A stretch of 25,367 bases of DNA, from positions 1-25,367 of the forward strand of contig JWZX01002758.1 in the NCBI GenBank assembly GCA_001275005.1, read 5' to 3'. The notes under the pieces are model-generated. The model ran no database searches and had not been told where the DNA came from. It was given only the letters and a program-made list of their open reading frames with translations. Of this stretch, positions 8,580 through 15,649 are shown piece after piece (the stretch's first letter is position 1; each line of letters opens with the position of its first letter). The stretch is from Chrysochromulina tobinii. Its lineage: Eukaryota; Haptophyta; Prymnesiales; Chrysochromulinaceae. Both the position numbers and the translations under genes were made by a program.

Positions 8580-8728
8580 CTGTAATCAATCTCCTCGTAT
8601 CTGTGGGGTGAGCGCGCTGTGGTGAGCACGTGCATGCAAGGCAGGTCATCAGGTGCCTCCTTCGTGTAATCAATCTCCACGTACAGGATCTTGGCGTTCG
8701 ACTCAAAGATCTCGCGCCAATCTCGGAG
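8580..8728 (-). pseudogene. ABC1-kinase-like exon fragment interrupted by an introner-like intron
   Basis: On the minus strand, after a possible acceptor TAG (8731-8729), the exon 8685-8728 reads Leu-Arg-Asp-Trp-Arg-Glu-Ile-Phe... and resembles the segment before the EIDYTKEA motif of plant and algal ABC1/ADCK (UbiB-type) atypical kinases. The motif itself occurs twice: as VEIDYTKEA inside the intron 5' end and as EEIDYSE in the next exon. No other ABC1K exon is visible upstream, and downstream the frame degenerates into Arg-rich or Ala/Gly-rich sequence antisense to the J-protein gene. It is therefore best read as a displaced, non-functional fragment. The ABC1K match is from memory of the motif and needs a search. 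Confidence 0.45.
8601..8684 (-). other. Introner-like intron in ABC1K-like fragment (84 nt)
   Basis: The donor GTACGT is at 8684 and the acceptor CCCCACAG ends at 8601. The 3' half shares GCATGCACGTGCTCACCAC with the three introns in the FkbH-like gene. The first ~23 nt of the intron match the first ~23 nt of the next exon (8600 downwards) with few mismatches, so the splice sites sit in a direct repeat. Confidence 0.65.
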
Positions 8729-8801
8729 CTACTTTGTCTTTGATTCACAGTCCGGTCCTTTGGCGTGGGTATAATCACAAATCATTATCACGTACACGCA
8801 G

Positions 8802-9108
8802 CCCCTACCCCGCTACGTGCCGTCCCCAACTCGTCCTCGGCGTGGCCGTGCCCATCGCCCTGCTCGTGCGCTCGCCCGCGGCAGTCAGCCTGGCTCTCCG
8901 CGCGTTCACACTGCCGCTGCTCGTCGCGCGCTTCCTGCCCAACAGCTCGTCCTTCTTCGGCTACATTCTGCCCATCTACCGCGTGCAGTGGATGCTCGTC
9001 TCGAGGCTGTGGGTGCGAGCGATCCGCGGTCTCGAGCGAGGGGCGATCGCCGCACAGCTGATCCAGCGGCCCAGGCATCAAAAGCCAGGCGACGGCAGCT
9101 CGAGGTGA
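8802..9108 (+). CDS. Possible membrane-anchored 3' exon, perhaps of the J-protein gene
   Basis: The frame ending at TGA 9106-9108 is strongly hydrophobic over about nt 8840-9010 (two potential helices rich in Leu, Ala, Val and Phe). It then turns basic and helical (Trp-Val-Arg-Ala-Ile-Arg). This is unlike the Arg/Pro/Ser-rich nonsense frames around it. A candidate acceptor CGCAG ends at 8801. The upstream J-protein stops abruptly at 8408 after ...LRAFVSVV, and a donor near 8388-8399 would join the two. The exact junction and phase are not resolved, and the roughly 400-nt intron would contain the antisense ABC1K-like fragment. It could instead be a remnant of another gene. Confidence 0.3.
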
Positions 9109-9129
9109 GCGATGGTCGCCGTCGAGGAC

Positions 9130-9405
9130 GTGCTCGCGGCTTGAGGGAGATGGCTGACTGCCGAACTTGGGAACGAGGAGGCTTGAGGGAGAAGGCTGAC
9201 TGAAGTATCGGGGAGATTTTCTTTCTGGAAAAAGACGCGGTATGGGGAGATTTTCTTCGCTTTCTGGATTCACACACCGTATCTCCACCACCTGATTTTG
9301 AAGTAGTCATCGATTGACCTAAAGGGGTAGGGGGAGGTATTCTTTCTTGATTCACAGTGACTATCCCCACAAACCGATTTTGAACTCAGTGTATGCTGCC
9401 AATTT
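9130..9405 (+). repeat. Diverged short direct repeats
   Basis: GCTTGAGGGAGA followed by GGCTGACTG occurs twice (about 9141 and 9181), and GGGGAGATTTTCTT twice (about 9210 and 9243). A longer block starting GATTCACA and ending near GATTTTGAA is repeated about 85 bp later (around 9267-9305 and 9350-9385). The pattern suggests decayed local duplications. Confidence 0.5.
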
Positions 9406-10449
9406 TTTTGCTGCGGTTTGGTGACTAGAGGGGGAGGCGGTTGGCTCACATGACACATGTTGGCTCAGGGGGCAGAGGATCATCCGCTACCCCTTCCTAC
9501 CTACCCGAATGGATCCCCTCTTTTTTCTAAAAGATGGGGATCACGAGACCAGAGACTCTCGTCCAAGAGGCCCTCGCGCCCGAAAAAATGGCCGAAGCTC
9601 AGCACACCGCGATGGGCACCCGCACACGATCCCCATGCCCTGCCCTCGCCCTCCAAAACGCGCCTCAAACAGACGCTATCCATGAGGATCGCGCGCGCGC
9701 TTTCCAAAAAGAGAAAACATCATGCCAGGGCAAACCGATGAAGGCTCACGCACTCCCATGCCTGAAGCCTCTCATAATCTGCACCCTGCCGCGCAGCCCT
9801 TACGCACGACAACATGACGCGATGCGCTGCTGCTGCCACGCTCATGGACCACACTACTGCTTGCCGCTGCTGCCACACCACTGCTGCCACTCTGCCTCTA
9901 CCGCACTACCTTGCAAAACCACTGCGTGCTGCGTGTACGCTGATGACGCCACACTGCTGCTGCCTCGCTGCTGCTACCTTGCTATCCTCGCCTCCAACAC
10001 TCCAATCCACAGAGACTCGCCTAGAGTATAATCAGGCTCGCAACCTTCAACTTTCTGTCACCGCCACCACCGCACCTGTCGCCTCCATCACCACCCCTGT
10101 CGACCTCGCCGCAAACGCAATTGCCTCCACCGCTTTCACCTCGCCAACCAGCATACCTCCTACCCGACCTCATGCCATATCTTATATACTTATATACGCC
10201 ACCACCTTGTTAATCCCGCATGTATTCCCCGTATCTCGACTGTATCTCGGCGAATATCTCGCATAAATCTCGCATGATTAACTAATATCGCGCCCGACAT
10301 TCCTACCAAAAAAGTTTACAAGGCTGTATACCACAATAACGTCATTAAAACTCCAAGTAAAACAAAACCCTCCTGTCCATACCCACCACCCACACACAAG
10401 ACCCTCCCACGACTACGTCACCACCCTCCCCCACAGGGAGAGAGTGGGA

Positions 10450-10471
10450 CCACCCCCCTATAAAGGGGTGG
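10450..10471. repeat. Hairpin with TATAAA in its loop
   Basis: The arms CCACCCC (10450-10456) and GGGGTGG (10465-10471) are perfectly complementary and flank CCTATAAA. The TATA-like hexamer would point along the plus strand, yet no plus-strand gene begins nearby. It may be chance, a core promoter for an unseen non-coding RNA, or a processing hairpin. Confidence 0.35.
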
Positions 10472-10791
10472 CCACGACGTCCAACCCCCCCACACAGCAA
10501 AAAAAACGAAACCTCCCAACCCACCCCCCGTCGGGAAAGCGGGGTTCGAGGTGTGGGTTCTCTCTAAGGGGGGTCTAGTTAGTGTACACCACCGCAGACC
10601 GTACTGTACCGTAGTACATGCCCATCACGTTCGGGGATGTACGTCAGACCCTAGGGTGCGTGCGTGTATAGGTATGGTCCGGTCACCAAAAGCAAAACTT
10701 TCCTACCCGATAGACGTCTACCCCGTTTCAAAGGTTTAGACGATGAGTCCCCGTGCTGCGCTACTCGCTCCGCTCTCCGGCGGCCGCGGGC

Positions 10792-13700
10792 TCAAACATT
10801 GTCTGGGTGAACGACATTTTTCGCGTAGTACGAGTCCGGGTTGGCCTGCTGCATCATTACGTGCATTGAGTGGCGCATGCGCCGTCGCAGGCGCGCCTGG
10901 AGCGTCTCGACGTCGAGCAGGTCCACGTCATCAGCCTGAGCGCCACCTCCATCTGGCCCGCCAGCCGCCTCCACGTCATCGGCCTGAGCGCCACCTCCAT
11001 CTGGCCCGCCAGCCGCCTCTGCACTCTTCTCACCACCACCAGCGACACCTCCTCCTGTGCCTCCTTCACGGCCATCTGCTCCTCCACCAGCTCCCGAACC
11101 AGACCCCGCGCCAACGCCATTAGTGATCGCCTCCCTAATTGCCTCCCTAATTGTCAGTGATGAAGAACCAGACCCCGCGCCAACGCCCACCCCGCCCGAG
11201 GTGAGCGCCGAGGTGAGCGCCTGCTCCTTGCGCTCATACTGGCGCCATACCTCAACGAAAGCCTCCGGCAGCGTCTGCTCGCGCTCCGCCTGTGCCGCCA
11301 CCCATGCATGCAACTGCTCGGGCGCCGTCGCGAGCGCGAGCGCGAGCGCGTGGTACGTGTCAGGGTGGAGCGCCACCCCTTCTGACGAAACGAAGCCGAA
11401 ACGCCGGGGGGGTGCTCGGTACGGCGCCTCGTGCGCTCGGTACGGCGCCTCGTGCGCAGCCGCCGCGCCGCTGGAGGCGGCGAGTGGGGTGGGGGAGGGG
11501 GGCTCCGTAGACGTCGAGCCGGCCGAAAGCTGCAGCGGCTGCACCGCTGCCGGGAGGGGGGCTGCTCGTGCCAGTGGCGGCGGAGACGATGCCGCTCAGG
11601 CTGACCTGCGCCACGGCGGCTGCGGCCACGGGTACAAGGATGAGTCCTGCCTCGGGCCGAACGGCCGCGCGCTTGTACTGAGAGATCTGACCGAAGGTGA
11701 GATCGCGCTGCTTCGCTGGCGGCGGAGGCGGCGGAGGCGGCGGAGGAGGTGGAGGCGGCGGAGGCGGCGGAGGAGGCGGTGGTGAGGCCATGGACAGCGG
11801 GGGCGTCGAAGGCTTTGCTACCGGCTGCACCGCATCAGTGAGGGGCTCGGCGTCAGAAAGCTCTGGGCAAGCCGATGCCGCGGCTACCACCGCTCCCGCG
11901 CGGCTGGTGTCGTGTCCGAATGGGCATTCGAGTTTGGGGCAGTGCATGCCTGCCATCGTGTACCGGCAGAGCTCGCCACCGATGCGCCCACGCACCAGGA
12001 GTAACGTCTCGGAGCGCGCGGCGGCGGAAGCGAGCGCGCCGGCGCGGCTTCGGCCCACGTGCAATCCAAGACGACGGGCAAGGAGCGTACGCGTCGTCCC
12101 GGGCACCTGTGGGGAGATGGCGTCGTGGTGAGCACTTGCATGCTGAGGGGCGGAGCGTGCGCGTCGTCACGGGCACCTGTGCCATCGCCTCGGCCGTTGG
12201 CAGGTCGGAGAGTCGAAGTTGACGACCAGCGGCGATGGCGTTGGTGACGGCATGCTCTGCCGCCGCTGCGGCCGCAGTGGCTGCCGATCCAGCATCGAGG
12301 TCCTCAACTTCTCCATCACCTGCAGCGCCACCAGCAGCGCCAGCACCACCGCCAGCACCATCACCGCCAGCACCGCCGCCACCATCACCGCCAGCACGAC
12401 CACCACCATCACCGTCCGTCACGAGGTGGCCGTCCGCCGTCCCCGATCGGGATGCATCATCCGCCCCCGGTGCACGCGCCACGTCGCTCACTGCCGACCC
12501 GCCCGCCACGGCGCCCATGGGCTTCGCGAGCGCCGTCTCGAGCGCCACCTGCCTATTTTGGAGCGCCGTCTCGAGCGCCGCCATCCCCAGCTGCTCGGGA
12601 TCCGCCGCGCTGACGAAGCCCACCCCAGGCAAGGAGAAGAGGAAGGCGGCCGCTGGCTCGTTCCGCTCGGAGCGTCGCCAGTGGAAGGCGAGGGTGCGCG
12701 CACCTGTGGGGAGACGGCGCCGTGGTGAGCGCTTTCATGCTGAGGGGTGGAGCGTCGCCAGTGGAAGGCGAGGGAGCGCGCGCGAGATGACGAATCATCA
12801 GATCGCACCTCGGGCGGCCGCCACGCGCGCGAGATGACGGATCATCAGATGCTCGATGCCCAGATGGAGCGAGCGGCACGAGAGCATCCAGCAGCGTACC
12901 TGTGGGGAGATGGCGCCGTGGTGAGCACTTGCATGCTGAGGGTCGGAGCCTCCAGCAGCGCACGTGGAGCACTGTCGCCGCATCGAGCAGTGGCGCCGAC
13001 GAGGACAAGGACGCGCACGAGGCGGCGGCCGGCGGCGGCGGCGGTGCACAGCCCCCACAGCCACAGCCCCCATTGCCCCCACAGCCCCTACCGCCACCAG
13101 CGCTCTCGACAGCGCTCTCGCCAGCCCCCGCAGCTTTGTCACTGCTTCCCACAGCCCCCGCAGCTTTGTCACTGCTTCCCACAGCCCCCGCAGCTTTGTC
13201 ACTGCTTCCCACAGCCCCCGCAGCTTTGTCACTGCTTCCTTTCTCACTCTCCTCCTCGTCGTCCGCCGCGGACTCGCCCTGCGTCGACTGCCTGATGAGG
13301 CCAGCACGCTCTGCCTCTTGGGGCGCGAGGAGCGTCACCGGCGGAGACGTCGACTCCGCCATCACGGCCTCGTCCAGCACGATCAGCCCGACCAGCCCGT
13401 GGTGGCCGAAGCGGTCGGACGCCTCCACCGTGAGGCACGTGCTGCCAGCGGTGCATGCGAGCAGCCGCGGTGCACTCAGCGCCCATTTGCAGGTATTGTG
13501 TTGGTTGGTGCGCTCGCTCAGCTGTGCCGCGCGCAGCGCGCCCGAGCTCTCCGCACGACGATCGAGCGGACGAACGTCGACGCGGAGATTGAGCGACGCT
13601 GTGAACGCATCGAGCGAGGCGCTCGCGGAGGCGCCCGTCGCGGCGCTCGAGACGGCGCTCTGGCCGCGCACAAACTGTTTGCGCTCGTCGAGCTGACGAT

Positions 13701-14895
13701 AGAGTGCGGTGCGCTCCGCGTCCTCCGCTGTCAGCACGGCGGGCTCTGGTCCGAAGCGCGCGCGCTCTTCATCCAGCGCCCAACACGATTCGAGGAAGGG
13801 CTCAGCCATCTTTGGGTCGCGGGGCAGGAGGACGACCGAGACGCCGTGGAGCGCGCAGTGCGCGGCCACGTCCGCGCATTCGCTCGGCGAGTCGTCCACG
13901 AAGACAAAGGAGGCCAAGCCCAGGCACAGAGCCGACGCGAGCTCGAGCACGTGGCGCGACTTTGGCGCCCAATCGGCGCGGATCGCCACCAAATGCTCTT
14001 CGCGCAACGCCATCTCGTCACGCCGCTCGCGCAGCACGGCGCGCACGTCCGCCTCGTGATTGCGGCTGATGAGGCATAGGAGCGCCCCACGCTGCTGGAG
14101 CGCGACGAAGTGGCGCTGCACGCGCAGCCACTCGTCGCCCATCGACACGCCCGCCGCACCCAACTCCCCCACCGCACCTCCCCACAGCGTGTTGTCGCAG
14201 TCGAGGCAGTACACCTTCTTCCGAGGCGCGAGCGCGCGCGCAAGCTCGCGCACGATGACGCCCGCGAAGGCGCTGCACGCGGCGGGCGAGTACGGCGCGT
14301 GCGCCACGCGGTCGAGGAATGGCGAATGGTAGCGCACCGAGCCGAGGCTGCCGCGAAGGTTGGCCTCGTCGTACACGGTCACGCCGCGGATCGTCCAAAG
14401 CAGCGCGGCAAGGCTTCGCTGCGCCGCGCACGACGAGGCGTCGGCGTCCGAGGTTGGCGGTAGGAGCACGACCGTTGGGCCGCGCCGGCGCGAGCACGAG
14501 TCGCGCAGCGCATCGAGCAGCGCCGCGATAGCCGCCTCGGTGGTCGAGGCCTCGCCGCCATCGCCCGCACCGTCGCCTGCATCCAGCTGCGACCGGCTGA
14601 GCTGGAGCGCGCGCGCAAAGTCCTGTGCACGCAGCAGCAGCACGTTGACGCCCGAGCCATTGGCGTTCCATGCGCTCTGCTCGTCACGGATGCTCTCGAC
14701 AACCATGCCATACCCAACCCACTGCGGCGTGCAGAATTCGAGCCCGACGAGCGCACGCAGCCAGATGGAGAGCGGCCCCTGCAGTCCGAGCGAGTCAAAT
14801 GTGGCAGCGATGACCAGGGCAGCGCGCTTCGCGACGGCGGCGGGCGGCGGCACGGCGAAGCTCGTGGGCGCTGTCTCGACGTTGCCGTCGCCCAT
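10792..14895 (-). CDS. FkbH-like HAD (subfamily IIIC) protein fused to a CCCH-finger tail; four exons
   Basis: Exons: 12964-14895, 12809-12899, 12177-12703 and 10792-12106. Exon 1 (644 codons) holds an FkbH-type N-domain, then the HAD catalytic core: D232-x-D234-x-T236 followed by LWGG, Lys312, and DDSPSE at 334-339. A TNQHN segment near 460 is typical of FkbH C-terminal parts. Exons 2-3 restore the GNAT-like end (MLSCRSL..GIEHLM, then SERNEPAAAFL), which confirms the splicing. FkbH proteins make glyceryl-ACP from 1,3-bisphosphoglycerate in bacterial polyketide routes; the algal substrate is unknown. A Gly/Ala linker, a C-x8-C-x4-C-x3-H finger, a polyproline run and a helical C-terminus follow. 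Exon 4 changes frame near a G6 run (11556-11561); removing one base would give 1287 residues. Whether the two halves are truly one protein is unproven. Confidence 0.7.
10923..11018 (+). repeat. 48-bp tandem duplication in the FkbH-like gene
   Basis: Two adjacent 48-bp units, nearly identical, encode a 16-residue Gly/Ala/Asp-rich block twice on the minus strand. The length keeps the frame. Confidence 0.85.
11717..11785 (+). repeat. GGC/GGA triplet repeat encoding polyproline
   Basis: GGCGGAGGC-type trinucleotide units read on the minus strand as roughly 22 consecutive Pro codons in exon 4. Polyproline runs commonly bind SH3, WW or profilin-type domains. This stretch is also prone to length change. 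Confidence 0.85.
12107..12176 (-). other. Introner-like intron 3 of the FkbH-like gene (70 nt)
   Basis: The donor follows ...GCACAG at 12176 and the acceptor CCCCACAG ends at 12107. The first 25 nt of the intron repeat the first 25 nt of exon 4 with two mismatches. The remaining 45 nt are the shared core with CAGCATGCAAGTGCTCACC, in which CTCAC is a plausible branch point. Phase 0. Splicing joins two protein-like frames. Confidence 0.75.
12321..12413 (+). repeat. CACCGCCAG-type repeat encoding a Gly/Ala/Asp linker
   Basis: Imperfect 9-12 bp units of CACC, GCCAG and ATCACC encode a Gly-rich flexible linker of exon 3 between the FkbH-like part and the CCCH-finger part. Confidence 0.7.
12704..12808 (-). 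other. Introner-like intron 2 of the FkbH-like gene (105 nt)
   Basis: The donor GTGCG at 12808 follows CGAG, and the acceptor CCCCACAG ends at 12704. Within it lies a copy of upstream exon sequence (ATGATTCGTCATCTCGCGCG, against ATGATCCGTCATCTCGCGCG in exon 2). Next comes a ~26-nt copy of the start of exon 3 (CCTCGCCTTCCACTGGCGAC), and then the shared core. Removal, in phase 1, gives ...ARGARTLAFHW..., matching the expected FkbH-like C-terminus. Confidence 0.8.
12900..12963 (-). other. Introner-like intron 1 of the FkbH-like gene (64 nt)
   Basis: The donor GTGCGC is at 12963 and the acceptor CCCCACAG ends at 12900. The first 18 nt of the intron repeat the first 18 nt of exon 2 with two mismatches, and the rest is the shared core. 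Reading through gives an Arg/Pro-rich nonsense tail, whereas splicing (phase 0) gives the SCRSL...GIEHLM segment expected in FkbH-like proteins. Confidence 0.82.
13122..13240 (+). repeat. 30-bp tandem repeat, four copies
   Basis: Four adjacent, nearly identical 30-bp units encode the decapeptide GSSDKAAGAV four times on the minus strand in exon 1 of the FkbH-like gene. The frame is kept. The near identity points to recent expansion. Confidence 0.9.
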
Positions 14896-15019
14896 TGAGC
14901 TCGTGTGTGAACAGTGTGAAGAGTGCCTGTTTCGGGCACCCTAAAGAGGCACTATCTTTTCATATGCACTCGTTCTAGACAGAACTCCTTCTCTGACTGA
15001 ATGCGATCACGGGACCATT

Positions 15020-15551
15020 TTACTTCTTCGCCTTCAGTGCGTTGGAATCCTTGATTCGCTTCCTATTCCACTGCCTAATCATGCGTTTCTTGTCCTCTTC
15101 GCTCATGGTCTCCGGGTTAGCCTGGTACATCACTTGCAGTTGGTCGAGCGTCGGCAGCGGCTTGTGCCTGCGATCGGCGCGGGAGGAGCGCACGTGGTGA
15201 GAGAGCCGGGTCGAGCGGCGGCAGCATATGCACGGCAAGGTTCGTGCGCATTGAAGCGCTGCATCGCGCGCGGTGCGTGGCATCTTGGAGCAGCGCTCAC
15301 AGTGTCCAGACCCACTCGGGGTACTCGCTGTCTGGTCCCACGACTATCTCGGGCCCAGCCTTGAGGATGTTGAGCCCGTTGATGGTGCCAACAGGCAGAG
15401 GGCCCGTCGCGGAGGGCCCGGCCGACGCCCCCTTGGCCGCACCCTTGGCCTCCGCCTTCTTGGCGAGCGAGCGCAGCGGCTGTGGCGCCGCCGTGGGCCG
15501 CCGGGCCGCTGCAAGCAGCGGCGCCGCGACGCGACGTGACAACGCGAGCAT
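15020..15551 (-). CDS. MRPL54: Mitochondrial ribosomal protein mL54, two exons
   Basis: Large-subunit mitoribosome protein. Exon 1 (15301-15551) starts at ATG 15551 with an Arg/Ala-rich mitochondrial presequence, then a Lys/Ala linker and the mL54 hallmark GPDSEYPEWVWTL. Exon 2 (15020-15167) supplies the usual ending: KPLPTLDQL, then a basic helix with NRKRIKDSNALKAKK. The intron has donor CT|GTGAGC and acceptor GATCGCAG|GCAC, and joins in phase 2 to read ...WTLHKPLPTL. The spliced protein is 132 residues, normal for the family. The gene starts 98 bp from the divergent dymeclin gene and ends 124 bp before the FkbH-like ATG. The longer upstream open frame (to 15797) overlaps dymeclin coding sequence and is not used. 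Confidence 0.85.
15168..15300 (-). other. Ordinary intron of the mL54 gene (133 nt)
   Basis: The donor GTGAGC is at 15300 and the acceptor CGCAG ends at 15168. Unlike the introner-like introns in the window, its 5' end does not copy the following exon and it lacks the shared 3' core, so it serves as an internal comparison. Confidence 0.82.
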
Positions 15552-15649
15552 CGACCTTGAAAAGTTAGATGATGAGATTGGCAATCGAGCCCCTGCCGCC
15601 GCCGCCGCTCGCGCTCTCTGCGCTGCCTGAGGCGGAGCGCGCCTGAGCC
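15552..15649. promoter_or_regulatory. 98-bp bidirectional promoter between mL54 and dymeclin
   Basis: The two ATGs face away from each other across 98 bp, so both 5' UTRs and both core promoters must share this space. GATTGGCAATC (15576-15586) is an 11-bp near-palindrome (5-bp arms around one G) containing an inverted CCAAT box. CCAAT boxes are common in bidirectional promoters. No TATA box is seen. Confidence 0.55.

Larger units (their letters stand above)
9109..10791. other. Gene-free intergenic stretch with degenerate repeats
   Basis: No convincing coding frame on either strand: the open frames are rich in Cys, Thr and His from CTG/CAC-type repeats (about 9820-9970) or in Arg/Ser. 9130-9400 holds diverged short duplications. 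10260-10400 is AT-richer with A-runs, and 10440-10560 has C-rich blocks with a hairpin. The last ~50 bp probably belong to the 3' UTR of the minus-strand FkbH-like gene ending at 10792. Confidence 0.5.

Noticed and set aside
9534-10266. Plus-strand open frames of 150-165 residues
   Set aside because: Cys/His/Thr-rich translations of CTG/CAC-type repeats, without any domain or coding-like composition.
10541-10560. tRNA B-box-like GGGGTTCGAGG
   Set aside because: It lacks the CC of the GGTTCGANNCC consensus, and no A box, cloverleaf or acceptor stem surrounds it.
10740-10760. Hammerhead-ribozyme-like ACGATGAGTCC, with CGAAAC nearby at 10507
   Set aside because: The CGAAAC lies upstream and not 3' of the core, and no stem II/III pairing fits the hammerhead order.
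12553-12964. Read-through C-terminus of the 780-residue FkbH-like frame
   Set aside because: The Arg/Pro-rich tail arises from reading through introner-like introns; splicing gives the conserved FkbH-type ending instead.
12964-14079. 371-residue plus-strand open frame
   Set aside because: Antisense to the HAD domain; the minus frame has the DxDxT and DDSPSE motifs.
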